From positions 23,984 to 87,983 of the forward strand of contig CAZRYF010000012.1 of the NCBI GenBank assembly GCA_964604165.1: DNA of 64,000 bases, read 5' to 3'. Positions 8,661 to 15,403 of this stretch are shown in pieces. Position numbers and translations under genes: made by a program. Each line of letters opens with the position of its first letter. Position 1 is the first letter of the stretch. The notes beneath the pieces are model-generated. The model saw nothing but the letters and a program-made list of their open reading frames with translations, was not told the DNA's origin and did not search any database. This DNA is from JAYZDK01 sp964604165 (lineage in GTDB: Bacteria; Myxococcota_A; UBA796; CAJQPC01).

Positions 8661-9946
8661 GACCGGCTTCTCCTGGCGAAGCGGCTCCAGAGACGCTGTG
8701 CCTGGTGCGTCACATCGCGACGGGTGGTGGCCGAGAGCCCCACCACGTCTCCGTTATCCAGCACCATGCGTCCGCCAATCCACACGTCCCGAACATCCGC
8801 CGGCCCCAGGCCAAACAACAGGTGTCCAAACAAGCTGCCGGTCTCCACCGGCCCCCGCACGGGAGCCCGAACGCGCACGAGATCTGCGGCGAATCCAGGC
8901 GCGAGCTTGCCCAGGGGCACCCCAAGGAGATTCGAGGCCAACCGGTGCCCCCCCACCATGGCGGCGAGGGGATCCACCTGCCCGCCACGCTCCCGGGCAG
9001 CGAGAAAGGCATCACGCATGGCCCCCCACATGTCCGAGCCAATGCCGTCCGTGCCCAGGGCCAGAGCATCACCAAAGCGCTCCGGCGCTGCGTGTCCCAC
9101 CCGGTTGTTCCGGTTGGAGCTGGGGTTGTGAACCAGAAAGCAGCCAGCAGCCCGGGCCCGGCCCACGGCGTCGTCGTCAAGGTGCACCCCGTGGGCCAGC
9201 ACGCTCCCCTCTCGCAAGAGACCAAACGCCTCCAGGCGCTCCAAGACCCCTGCGTGGCCACGATCCTGGGCATCCTGGACGTCCACCTGCCCCTCCGCAA
9301 CGTGAATGTGGATCGGTCCTTCTGTGGCAGCCACCGCCGCGAGGGTCTCGTCGTTGAGGGTGAAGCTGGCGTGCAGGGCGGTCAGAACCGCCCGGGTCCT
9401 GGAGGCATGTGCTCCCTTGGCTCGAAGGTTCTCCCCCAGGGACCGAGCCCCCTCGCCGTGGCCGTTGCGATCGGTGATCTCGTAGCCCGTGACCAGGCGG
9501 ACTCCCACAGGCTCCGCGCCCCCAAAGAGCACGTCCAGGCTTCCCTCGATTGCCTCTGGAGACGCGTGGTGGTCCACCAGCGTGGTGGTGCCGCAGCGAA
9601 TCGCCTCCACGGCGCCCGCCGTGGCACTGGCTGCGATGGTCTCCTGGTCGTGGCACCGATCGACCACCCACCAGAGCTGCTGGAGGGCCTGCTGGAAGTC
9701 CTCCACGGGCGGCACGGCCATGCCCGGCACCAGCGCCGAGTACAGGTGGGTGTGGGAGTTCACCAGGCCTGGCAAGAGCAGGTCTCCCTCCAGGTCCACC
9801 ACCTCCTCCCCAGGGGACGCCGACGGGGCGGGGCCCGCAAGCCGCTCCACAATTCGGCCGTCTTCCACCCGCAGGTGGCCCTCAGTCGCACCCGGTGGGT
9901 CAAGATCCACCAACTGTGCATTGGTAAGGAGCAACCGGTCGCTCAC
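8657..9946 (-). CDS. ssnA: SsnA-like aminohydrolase
   Basis: A 429-residue member of the amidohydrolase superfamily closest to E. coli SsnA. Metal-site motifs are LVNSHTHLYSALVPGM near residue 65, HIHVAEG, SVLAHGVHLDDD and ALGTDGIGSDMWGA, the last being characteristic of SsnA-type proteins. In E. coli, ssnA sits beside ygfM and xdhD in a locus linked to molybdenum hydroxylases and purine catabolism; here an XdhD-like gene lies 3.3 kb away on the same strand, which supports the name. The exact reaction of SsnA is not established, though deaminase or amidase activity is expected. The GTG start overlaps the stop of the FtsB-like gene (GTGA), and the stop overlaps the ATG of the D-aminoacylase-like gene (ATGA). 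Confidence 0.85.
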   Translation of the reverse strand: MSDRLLLTNAQLVDLDPPGATEGHLRVEDGRIVERLAGPAPSASPGEEVVDLEGDLLLPGLVNSHTHLYSALVPGMAVPPVEDFQQALQQLWWVVDRCHDQETIAASATAGAVEAIRCGTTTLVDHHASPEAIEGSLDVLFGGAEPVGVRLVTGYEITDRNGHGEGARSLGENLRAKGAHASRTRAVLTALHASFTLNDETLAAVAATEGPIHIHVAEGQVDVQDAQDRGHAGVLERLEAFGLLREGSVLAHGVHLDDDAVGRARAAGCFLVHNPSSNRNNRVGHAAPERFGDALALGTDGIGSDMWGAMRDAFLAARERGGQVDPLAAMVGGHRLASNLLGVPLGKLAPGFAADLVRVRAPVRGPVETGSLFGHLLFGLGPADVRDVWIGGRMVLDNGDVVGLSATTRRDVTHQAQRLWSRFARRSRS

Positions 9947-10242
9947 CGGGTGGCAGACTCGAACCGATAGATCGTGCTGTGCGGCGGCGCCATCAAGAGC
10001 TCCTTGGCAGCGACCCGACGGGTTCCGAGGGGCTCGGTCTCCAGGAGACGGAGCTCTCGGCGCAGCTCGGTGTTGTGCCGCTTCAAGTCCCGAACACGCC
10101 GCTCGATCTCCACCCGCTCCTGTCGCAGATCATGGCGCCGCACCAGCCCGTGATCTCCGAAGATCGCCATCACCACCACCCCCCCCATGAGCAGGAGCGG
10201 AAGGGCCGTAAAGGCAAAGCGTCGAAAGGAGAGTGGGGACAA
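9943..10242 (-). CDS. FtsB/DivIC-like septum formation initiator protein
   Basis: A 99-residue bitopic protein: a short N-terminus with RRF, one transmembrane helix (about 10-28), then a coiled coil with heptads rich in Arg, Glu and Leu (VEIERRVRDLKRHNTELRRE, about 43-62). The C-terminal LMAPPHSTIYRFE resembles the beta segment that ends FtsB/DivIC proteins (usually E-x-G-E-x-x-F/Y). Length and topology fit the family, whose members bridge FtsL and FtsQ in the divisome. The start is a TTG without a clear Shine-Dalgarno, so the N-terminus is uncertain. It is the first gene of a coupled set with the ssnA-like and D-aminoacylase-like genes, an odd pairing. A promoter lies just upstream. Confidence 0.7.
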   Translation of the reverse strand: MSPLSFRRFAFTALPLLLMGGVVVMAIFGDHGLVRRHDLRQERVEIERRVRDLKRHNTELRRELRLLETEPLGTRRVAAKELLMAPPHSTIYRFESATR

Positions 10243-10268
10243 AGCCAGGAGGGCGAAAGGGGAAGTCC

Positions 10269-10297
10269 AGTATAATCGAATTGCTCTGTTACGTCAG
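10269..10297 (-). promoter_or_regulatory. sigma-70-type promoter for the ftsB-like/ssnA/D-aminoacylase operon
   Basis: Read on the minus strand, CTGACG (10297-10292) and TATACT (10274-10269) are separated by 17 bp, a good fit to TTGACA-17-TATAAT. The stretch overlaps the end of the upstream exbD-like gene and lies 27 bp before the TTG of the ftsB-like gene, so transcription would start close to that codon. Confidence 0.5.
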
Positions 10298-10728
10298 GGG
10301 GTTGCGTCGGAATTTCCCGTTCCCTTTTCCGCGGAGGGATCCGTCGCAATGGCCAGTCGGTTCAACCCGGCGGACCGGGCGAGATCCATGAGAGTCACCA
10401 CCTTTCCGTGGCCCACTTCCATGTCCGCCTTGATGACCACCAGGGTCGACGGATCGGTCCGGGCCTGGGCACCCAATATCTGGATTAGTCCTTCGAAATC
10501 AACAGGTTCCCGGTCCACGAAGATTCCACCTTCATTCGTCATCCAGATCTGAAGATCATCCTGCTCCCGCACCATCATGTCCGAGCTGGCACGGGGAAGA
10601 TCCACCTTGAAGCCCGGGGCGGAGATGAAGGTCGTGGAAACCATGAAAAAGAGCACCAATTGGAAAATGATGTCAATCAGTGGCGTCAGGTCCACCCGGG
10701 GCGGCTCGCGGCGCGTTCGACGGAACAC
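10294..10728 (-). CDS. ExbD/TolR family protein
   Basis: A 144-residue inner-membrane protein. A basic N-terminus (MFRRTRREPP) leads into the family motif VDLTPLIDIIFQLVLFFMV, with the conserved Asp in the membrane segment that carries protons in ExbD/TolR. A periplasmic domain of about 110 residues follows, with VVIKADMEVGHGKVVTLMDLAR, the typical fold-closing segment. It starts with GTG, directly after the TAA of the ExbB-like gene, with GGAGG upstream. Together they form a minimal proton-driven motor. No TonB, TolA or AgmX partner adjoins them. Confidence 0.93.
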   Translation of the reverse strand: MFRRTRREPPRVDLTPLIDIIFQLVLFFMVSTTFISAPGFKVDLPRASSDMMVREQDDLQIWMTNEGGIFVDREPVDFEGLIQILGAQARTDPSTLVVIKADMEVGHGKVVTLMDLARSAGLNRLAIATDPSAEKGTGNSDATP

Positions 10729-11337
10729 TTAGCGTTCCTCCGCCCGAACCAGCTCCAACACTTCCAGAGCGACCTCTTCCAAGCCCAACACCAGCTCATC
10801 CACCCGGGCCAAAAGGAACCGGTGTCCGATGAGGGCCGGTATGCCCACGCTCAATCCAGCAAAAGTGGTGATCAAGGCCTGGGAGATTCCCCCCGCAAGG
10901 CTCGAGACCACCCCGAGACCCTGGTCTTGAATGACCTCAAAGGTCAAGATCATGCCCAGCACGGTTCCGAGCAAGCCCAACAGCGGGGCGATGGCAGCGA
11001 CAATGCCCACCACGCCGGAATATCGCTCCAGCTCGGCAGCCTCCCGCAGCCCCACCTCCTCCATGAGCGTCTTCAGGCGCTCGCGCCCAGACCCCTGGTT
11101 GAGGAAGCCGACCTCAAGGACGCGGCTCATGGGAGAGTCGCTCTTGCGGCACAAGGTGATCGCATCGGCCCACCGCCCCTGTCGGGACACCTCCAGGAGC
11201 TCCACGCGGGCCCCCCGGGGCAGCACGCGAGAGGAGCGCAAATACCAGAGCCGCTCGATGAAGACCGCCAAGGCGACAATCGAGGCCAGCCCGATGGGAA
11301 TCATGACCGGGCCGCCGCGAAGTAGAAACTCGAACAC
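10729..11337 (-). CDS. MotA/TolQ/ExbB proton channel family protein
   Basis: About 202 residues with three transmembrane segments: one near the N-terminus (GGPVMIPIGLASIVALAVFIERLWYL), and a pair in the C-terminal half (VVGIVAAIAPLLGLLGTVLGMI and TTFAGLSVGIPALIGHRF). The APLLGLLGTVLGM stretch is the TolQ/ExbB signature. The start chosen is GTG at 11337, preceded by GGGAGG; an in-frame ATG at 11394 would add 19 residues without family similarity and reach toward the divergent gene. It pairs with the downstream ExbD/TolR-like protein. Which outer-envelope process it powers is not shown here. Confidence 0.9.
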   Translation of the reverse strand: MFEFLLRGGPVMIPIGLASIVALAVFIERLWYLRSSRVLPRGARVELLEVSRQGRWADAITLCRKSDSPMSRVLEVGFLNQGSGRERLKTLMEEVGLREAAELERYSGVVGIVAAIAPLLGLLGTVLGMILTFEVIQDQGLGVVSSLAGGISQALITTFAGLSVGIPALIGHRFLLARVDELVLGLEEVALEVLELVRAEER

Positions 11338-11413
11338 GCTCCCTCCCTCTGAAGTGGCACAGGCAGCAACAACGCGTATCCTGTCGCTGCGCATCCGTCC
11401 CAGGAGTCCTGTC

Positions 11414-12454
11414 TTGCCCCTCCTTCTTCCCGCCGTGTTCCTTTTCCAGGGCTGCTATGTGATCTCCTCCGGTTGGTACCAGGCGGAGCTGCTCCTCTCC
11501 CGGGAGCCCGTGGAACACGTTCGAGCCAGCGGAACTCTGGAACAACAAGCCCTCGAGAGGTTGGACCTCATCGGCCAGGCCAAGGCCTGGGGCGGCGGGA
11601 TCGGGCTTGCGGCCACGGACAACTACGAGACGGTCGCCTTGGGGTGGGAGCGAACCATCTGGAACCTCACCGCCAGCGCTCCCCTCTCCTTTACCCCCCG
11701 CACCTGGTGGTTCCCCATCGTGGGCCGGGTGCCATACCTGGGCTTCTTTCGGGAGGAGGACGCACAGCAAAGGGCCGACGGACTTGCAAAACGGGGCGAC
11801 GACATCTACCTGCGCACCGCCGGCGCCTACTCCACCCTGGGGTGGTTCCGGGATCCCATACTTCCCGGCATGTTGGAGTGGTCTGAGGCCCGCCTGGTGG
11901 AGACCGTGCTCCACGAGATGGTCCACGCCACAGTCTGGGTGCCCGGCTCGGTGGACTTCAACGAGTCCTTGGCCAGCTTCGTGGGAGAAATCGCAGCGCT
12001 GCGCTTCTTGGTGGAGATACATGGCCCCCACAGCCCAGTGGTTCTCGAGACCCTCCACCACCGGGAGGACTGGCAGAACTGGCGAGACCTGCAACACGCC
12101 CTGGTGGATGACCTCCTGGCAATCTATGGAAATCCCACCCTCACCCCAGACGACAAGTCCTCCGCAAAGGACCGCATCTTCAGAGGTTTTCCAGTCGAGG
12201 TGGAACAAGCCCCCTTTCACCGCCCAGATCCCTACCTGGAAGCAGCCCGCACCGGTGTCTGGAACAACGCGCGCCTCCTGCAATTTACCTTCTACAACAG
12301 CGAATCCGACCTGTTCGCGGCCCTGCTGGAGCAGGTGGACGGCGACCTTCTTCTGTTCCTGAACCGCGTCAGCGAGATCACGACGCAAGCCGACCGCCGC
12401 ACATCTCCAGCCGAGGCCTTGGCGGAATTTGTATCAATAACTGATACACCGTAA
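11414..12454 (+). CDS. putative lipoprotein aminopeptidase (COG4324-type, HExxH)
   Basis: About 346 residues from a TTG at 11414 with AGGAG 7 nt upstream. The N-terminus is a hydrophobic signal ending in a lipobox (FLFQGC), so a lipoprotein is expected. VETVLHEMVHATVWVPGS holds the HExxH zinc-protease motif, with a downstream Glu in NESLASFVGE that would be the third ligand. These features and the PRTWWFPIVGRVPYLGFF block match the predicted aminopeptidase family COG4324, found in many Gram-negatives. Peptidase activity of the family is predicted. It diverges from the exbB-like gene. The last codons overlap inverted repeats that may regulate the sigma-factor gene downstream. Confidence 0.85.
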   Translation: MPLLLPAVFLFQGCYVISSGWYQAELLLSREPVEHVRASGTLEQQALERLDLIGQAKAWGGGIGLAATDNYETVALGWERTIWNLTASAPLSFTPRTWWFPIVGRVPYLGFFREEDAQQRADGLAKRGDDIYLRTAGAYSTLGWFRDPILPGMLEWSEARLVETVLHEMVHATVWVPGSVDFNESLASFVGEIAALRFLVEIHGPHSPVVLETLHHREDWQNWRDLQHALVDDLLAIYGNPTLTPDDKSSAKDRIFRGFPVEVEQAPFHRPDPYLEAARTGVWNNARLLQFTFYNSESDLFAALLEQVDGDLLLFLNRVSEITTQADRRTSPAEALAEFVSITDTP

Positions 12455-12458
12455 CGGT
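12431..12458 (+). promoter_or_regulatory. paired inverted repeats, candidate enhancer site upstream of the sigma-54 promoter
   Basis: GTATCA-ATAAC-TGATAC (12431-12447) is a perfect 6-5-6 inverted repeat, and ACCGT-A-ACGGT (12448-12458) is a second perfect palindrome touching it. Both lie about 100 bp upstream of the predicted sigma-54 transcription start, the usual distance for sites bound by NtrC-type activators. They overlap the last codons of the upstream gene. No protein can be assigned to them from sequence alone. Confidence 0.4.
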
Positions 12459-12519
12459 ATTCATACAAAGAAACCCCTCCAGAGAGAGGGAAACACGCTG
12501 TTTCTCCTGGATTCAAATC

Positions 12520-12535
12520 TGGCATGTGTCTTGCT
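12520..12535 (+). promoter_or_regulatory. sigma-54 (-24/-12) promoter of the sigma-factor gene
   Basis: TGGCATG-TGTC-TTGCT matches the sigma-54 consensus TGGCACG-N4-TTGCW at all but one position, with the invariant GG and GC dinucleotides separated by exactly 10 bp. Transcription would begin near 12545, leaving a leader of about 27 nt that contains AGGAG before the ATG at 12572. An in-frame ATG at 12524 lies within this element, which supports the later start. Confidence 0.6.
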
Positions 12536-12571
12536 TTCCTTTCTACGTGCAGGGAACAAAAGGAGACGCCC

Positions 12572-13438
12572 ATGGCCCGAGCCAAGAGAGCCACGAAGAC
12601 GCCCGGTGACGAACTGCTCAACAGCTACTTGAAGTCCATGGGGCAGATTCCGCTGCTCTGTCGGTCCGATGAAGCAGAGGTGGCCCGCCATGTGGCAGAG
12701 GGAGGGGCACGCGGCGAGCTGGCCAAGATCGCCCTCATCAACGCCAACCTTCGCCTGGTGGTGTCCATTGGCAAGCAGTACTCGTACCGGGGCCTTCCCT
12801 TGTCGGACTTGATCCAGGAAGGGAACATCGGGCTCATGAAGGCGGTCGAGAAGTTCGACTGGACCCGGGGCTTCAAGTTCTCGACCTATGCCTCCTGGTG
12901 GATCCGCCAGTCCATTATCCGGGCCATCGAGTCCCAGATCCGCACCATTCGCATCCCGATCTACAAGCTGGAGGTCGTGAACCAGGTGCACCAGACCCGC
13001 AAAGGGCTCTTCCAAAAGCTGGGCCGGGAGCCCTCCCTGGCAGAGATCGCTGCCTGCCTGGACCTGGAACTGGAGCCGCTGGAAGCCCTGATGAAGCTCA
13101 CCCGGGAGCCCACCAGTCTGGATTCCCCGGTGACAGACGAGTCCGACTCCACCTTGGCAGAGTTCATTCCCAACGAGGACGCAGCCCTTCCTGATGCAGG
13201 CGTCGAGGACGCCTCCCTGAAGGAAGCCATCGAATCCGTGCTCTGCAGCTTGTCCCCCCGGGAAGAGCAGGTGCTGCGCATGCGCTACGGCATTGGCCAG
13301 CCTATTCCGCGGTCCCTGGAGGAGATTGGCTCCTACTTCAGCCTGACCCGCGAGCGGATCCGCCAGATCGAGATCAAGGCCCTGCGCAAGCTGCGGTCAG
13401 CAGAGGATTGCAGCGGACTTCAGGAGCTGGTGGCTTAG
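12572..13438 (+). CDS. sigma-70 family RNA polymerase sigma factor (group 2, RpoD-like)
   Basis: 288 residues containing regions 1.2 through 4.2. DELLNSYLKSMGQIPLL is region 1.2. LIQEGNIGLMKAVEKFDW and FSTYASWWIRQSIIRAIE cover region 2 with the RNA-polymerase-binding and -10 recognition helices. TRKGLFQKLGREPSLAEIA starts region 3. SLEEIGSYFSLTRERIRQIE is the region 4 helix-turn-helix. It lacks the long region 1.1 of primary sigma factors, so it is an alternative factor of the kind found in several copies in myxobacteria (SigB/SigC type). The ATG has AGGAG at good spacing. The upstream sigma-54 promoter suggests activator-controlled expression. Its TAG stop lies one base from a dispersed repeat element. 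Confidence 0.93.
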   Translation: MARAKRATKTPGDELLNSYLKSMGQIPLLCRSDEAEVARHVAEGGARGELAKIALINANLRLVVSIGKQYSYRGLPLSDLIQEGNIGLMKAVEKFDWTRGFKFSTYASWWIRQSIIRAIESQIRTIRIPIYKLEVVNQVHQTRKGLFQKLGREPSLAEIAACLDLELEPLEALMKLTREPTSLDSPVTDESDSTLAEFIPNEDAALPDAGVEDASLKEAIESVLCSLSPREEQVLRMRYGIGQPIPRSLEEIGSYFSLTRERIRQIEIKALRKLRSAEDCSGLQELVA

Positions 13439-13566
13439 ACCGGATATTCCACCAGGCTTCGTTGCGAGGGCCCGTAGTGCGCCAGCTGGAGCGTAGCGGA
13501 AGCCGGCGAAAGCCCTCGCCGAACGGCGAGGGACCGTAGGGTAGAACGGCTGGTGAAATATCCGGG
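13439..13566. repeat. dispersed inverted-repeat element, copy 1 (short form, 128 bp)
   Basis: The ends are inverted copies of CCGGATATTYCACCAG, at 13440-13455 and 13551-13566 (the latter as CTGGTGAAATATCCGG). Inside is a GC-rich hairpin around CCCTCGCC-GAAC-GGCGAGGG. About 82 bp of one end match the left part of the copy at 39759-40036 with about three mismatches, and about 48 bp of the other end match the partial copy at 63945 with two. The element begins one base after the TAG stop of the sigma-factor gene. It encodes no convincing protein. It is probably a non-autonomous mobile element or a structured RNA/terminator repeat. The 111 bp between it and the next gene hold nothing recognisable. 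Confidence 0.8.
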
Positions 13567-13677
13567 TTAGGGTTTCTGCCCCAGGCGACCTCGGGAGGGC
13601 CCATCTCCCCCCACAATGAGCCGATCCCAGGAGCCGGTTCGGCAAGCCGCGAGCAGGGTCAAGCACCCCCGAGGAAA

Positions 13678-14232
13678 CTACCAGCTGGTCCACCACCCGT
13701 CTTCCCCATTGACAGGATCCGCATCCGGCTCCTCACTCATGGTTTCGCCTCCCGGGTCAAGCAACCCATTCCTGATCTTGAGTCCCCGAACAACATTCGC
13801 CGGCGTGAGATCCGACGTGAACAGAAACGGGTACGACACAATGAGCCCCTCCGCCTTGCTGAGAGCCGGAAACGCAAGCCCCTTCACCACCCCGTGCACG
13901 CAAGACTCCATCTCCGAATTCCGCAACGTGCTGTGGGTGGTGGCCACCTCCGGCACCGAGCCGTCGGGGGCAATGATCAGACGCACCCGCAGCTCTCCAA
14001 AAAGGTCCGCCTGGGTCGCAAGAGCCTTCGAATAGCAAGCGAGGGCCGGGCCGGTTGTGGTCTGCAACACCTCCAGGACGCGGTCACGCTCCTCCCCGGG
14101 AGCTGTCATCGGCGCTCTGGATGGGGCTTTGGCCTGCACATGGGTGGCGGGCAGCGCTGGGGCTGCCACGGGTTCCGTCTCGGTTTCACCCGTCTTCGGA
14201 CATGCAAATAGCAGCAACAAGAACACGTTCAT
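13678..14232 (-). CDS. AgmX/PglI C-terminal domain lipoprotein
   Basis: A 184-residue protein with a very short signal and lipobox (MNVFLLLLFAC), an Ala/Pro/Thr-rich spacer to about residue 45, and a C-terminal domain of the AgmX/PglI (TonB-like) type: LACYSKALATQADLFGELRV, LIIAPDGSVPEVATTHSTL, then MESCVHGVVKGLAFPAL. The paired cysteines in the LACY and ESCV segments are a family hallmark. Such domains usually end proteins that link inner-membrane motors to the envelope; a lipid-anchored single-domain version has no built-in transmembrane helix and must act from the membrane surface. Its partner is unknown. It lies 63 bp downstream of another lipoprotein gene on the same strand. Confidence 0.75.
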   Translation of the reverse strand: MNVFLLLLFACPKTGETETEPVAAPALPATHVQAKAPSRAPMTAPGEERDRVLEVLQTTTGPALACYSKALATQADLFGELRVRLIIAPDGSVPEVATTHSTLRNSEMESCVHGVVKGLAFPALSKAEGLIVSYPFLFTSDLTPANVVRGLKIRNGLLDPGGETMSEEPDADPVNGEDGWWTSW

Positions 14233-14295
14233 GCAGGGCGACTATCTGGCCGGCCGCGCCCAGTCCAAACCCAGTGTTCCCAAGGGAGCCCTCCT

Positions 14296-15369
14296 CTACA
14301 ATGGGGGAAGGGACGGCGAATCACCTTCCTCGTAAAACACGATCAACCCCCCATCCGTCACGGTGGTAGACACCCGAATGACCTCCCCCCAAGGGGTCGC
14401 CACGTCAGGACCTACATACCGGGAGTCCACCTGAAAGGAGCTGGAGTAGAGGTTGTCGTCGATGGCGATGTTGTGGGGCAGACCCTCCAGGATCGACGAC
14501 GCCACCATAATTTCGTCCGCCTCAAGGTCCGGGCGACAGGCCAGCGCCTCCATGGGTTCTGCCACCCCCATCTCGGCCACCTGAACCATCACCAACTCCT
14601 CGTGCATGAAGACATGCTCGACATCCGGGGGCGGCCCGGCCTCTTCCCACTCCACCAGGAGCGGGTTGTCCACCCGGTGATAGACAATCCCCACCTGGGG
14701 AGACTCCAACAAGACCTGCACATCCAGCTGTGGTCCCACGACAAAGGCATCGTCCAGCGCCAACCCTGCGAGGGGTGGGCGTGCATCGTGCGCTCCCACG
14801 TCCAGGTCCAGCACCTGGCCGAAAGGGAAGGTGTCCGCATCGCAATCCAACATCTCGTAGGTGACCCGATCCTGGCTGTCGATTCGACGGGTCAATGCCC
14901 AGCTCTTTTCGTCCCCGTGAAGCCAGAGGCACTCCCCGGCGTCCAGAGTGCCCCGCAGGTTCCAGTTGTCGTTTTCAAAGTCCCGCTCCTCCGGGCGCCC
15001 CTCTTCCTGTGGCTCCTCCGGTGCGCTGCTCTCCACCTCGTCAAAACGGGTCAATGCACAGGTGTCGATCTCCTCCGGATAGGCGATCTCCTGGCGAAAC
15101 GGCTCCTCACCTTCCATCCCCCCGGACCCCATGCCATCGGACTCCCCTCGGCGGGTAAAGGCCACCTGCACCTGGCAACGGGACAGGGTCTCTCCCCAGT
15201 TGTTTCGCTGAAACCCCACGTCAAAGCTGACGTGAATCACGCTCGAGGTGAAGCCCACGGTCTGGACCTGGTCGCCAGGCGTCCACCCCGCCGTGGGGTG
15301 CGCGAGGGTGTAGTCGTGGGAGTTGCAAGCGCACAATGCGCCGCAGAACAGGGGAATCAGGTGCCGCAC
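14296..15369 (-). CDS. lipoprotein of unknown function
   Basis: A 357-residue protein with a signal peptide and lipobox (LFCGALCAC). The mature part is acidic, with a low-complexity stretch of Glu/Pro/Gly about residues 80-130 (including EGEEPF, APEEPQEEGRPEERD). Beta-rich segments follow, such as LDLDVGAHDARPPLAGLAL and VQVLLESPQVGIVYHRVDNP. No known domain could be recognised. It sits 34 bp behind gcvP on the same strand and could be read through from the gcv operon. The link may be only positional. Confidence 0.75.
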   Translation of the reverse strand: MRHLIPLFCGALCACNSHDYTLAHPTAGWTPGDQVQTVGFTSSVIHVSFDVGFQRNNWGETLSRCQVQVAFTRRGESDGMGSGGMEGEEPFRQEIAYPEEIDTCALTRFDEVESSAPEEPQEEGRPEERDFENDNWNLRGTLDAGECLWLHGDEKSWALTRRIDSQDRVTYEMLDCDADTFPFGQVLDLDVGAHDARPPLAGLALDDAFVVGPQLDVQVLLESPQVGIVYHRVDNPLLVEWEEAGPPPDVEHVFMHEELVMVQVAEMGVAEPMEALACRPDLEADEIMVASSILEGLPHNIAIDDNLYSSSFQVDSRYVGPDVATPWGEVIRVSTTVTDGGLIVFYEEGDSPSLPPL

Positions 15370-15403
15370 TCCCCTACCCTATCAACCGACAAGGGGAAAG
15401 CGA

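Noticed and set aside
12505..12530. tRNA-like T-loop (ATTCAAATC) near the sigma-factor gene
   Set aside because: The flanking bases do not form a T stem, and no acceptor or anticodon arms were found.
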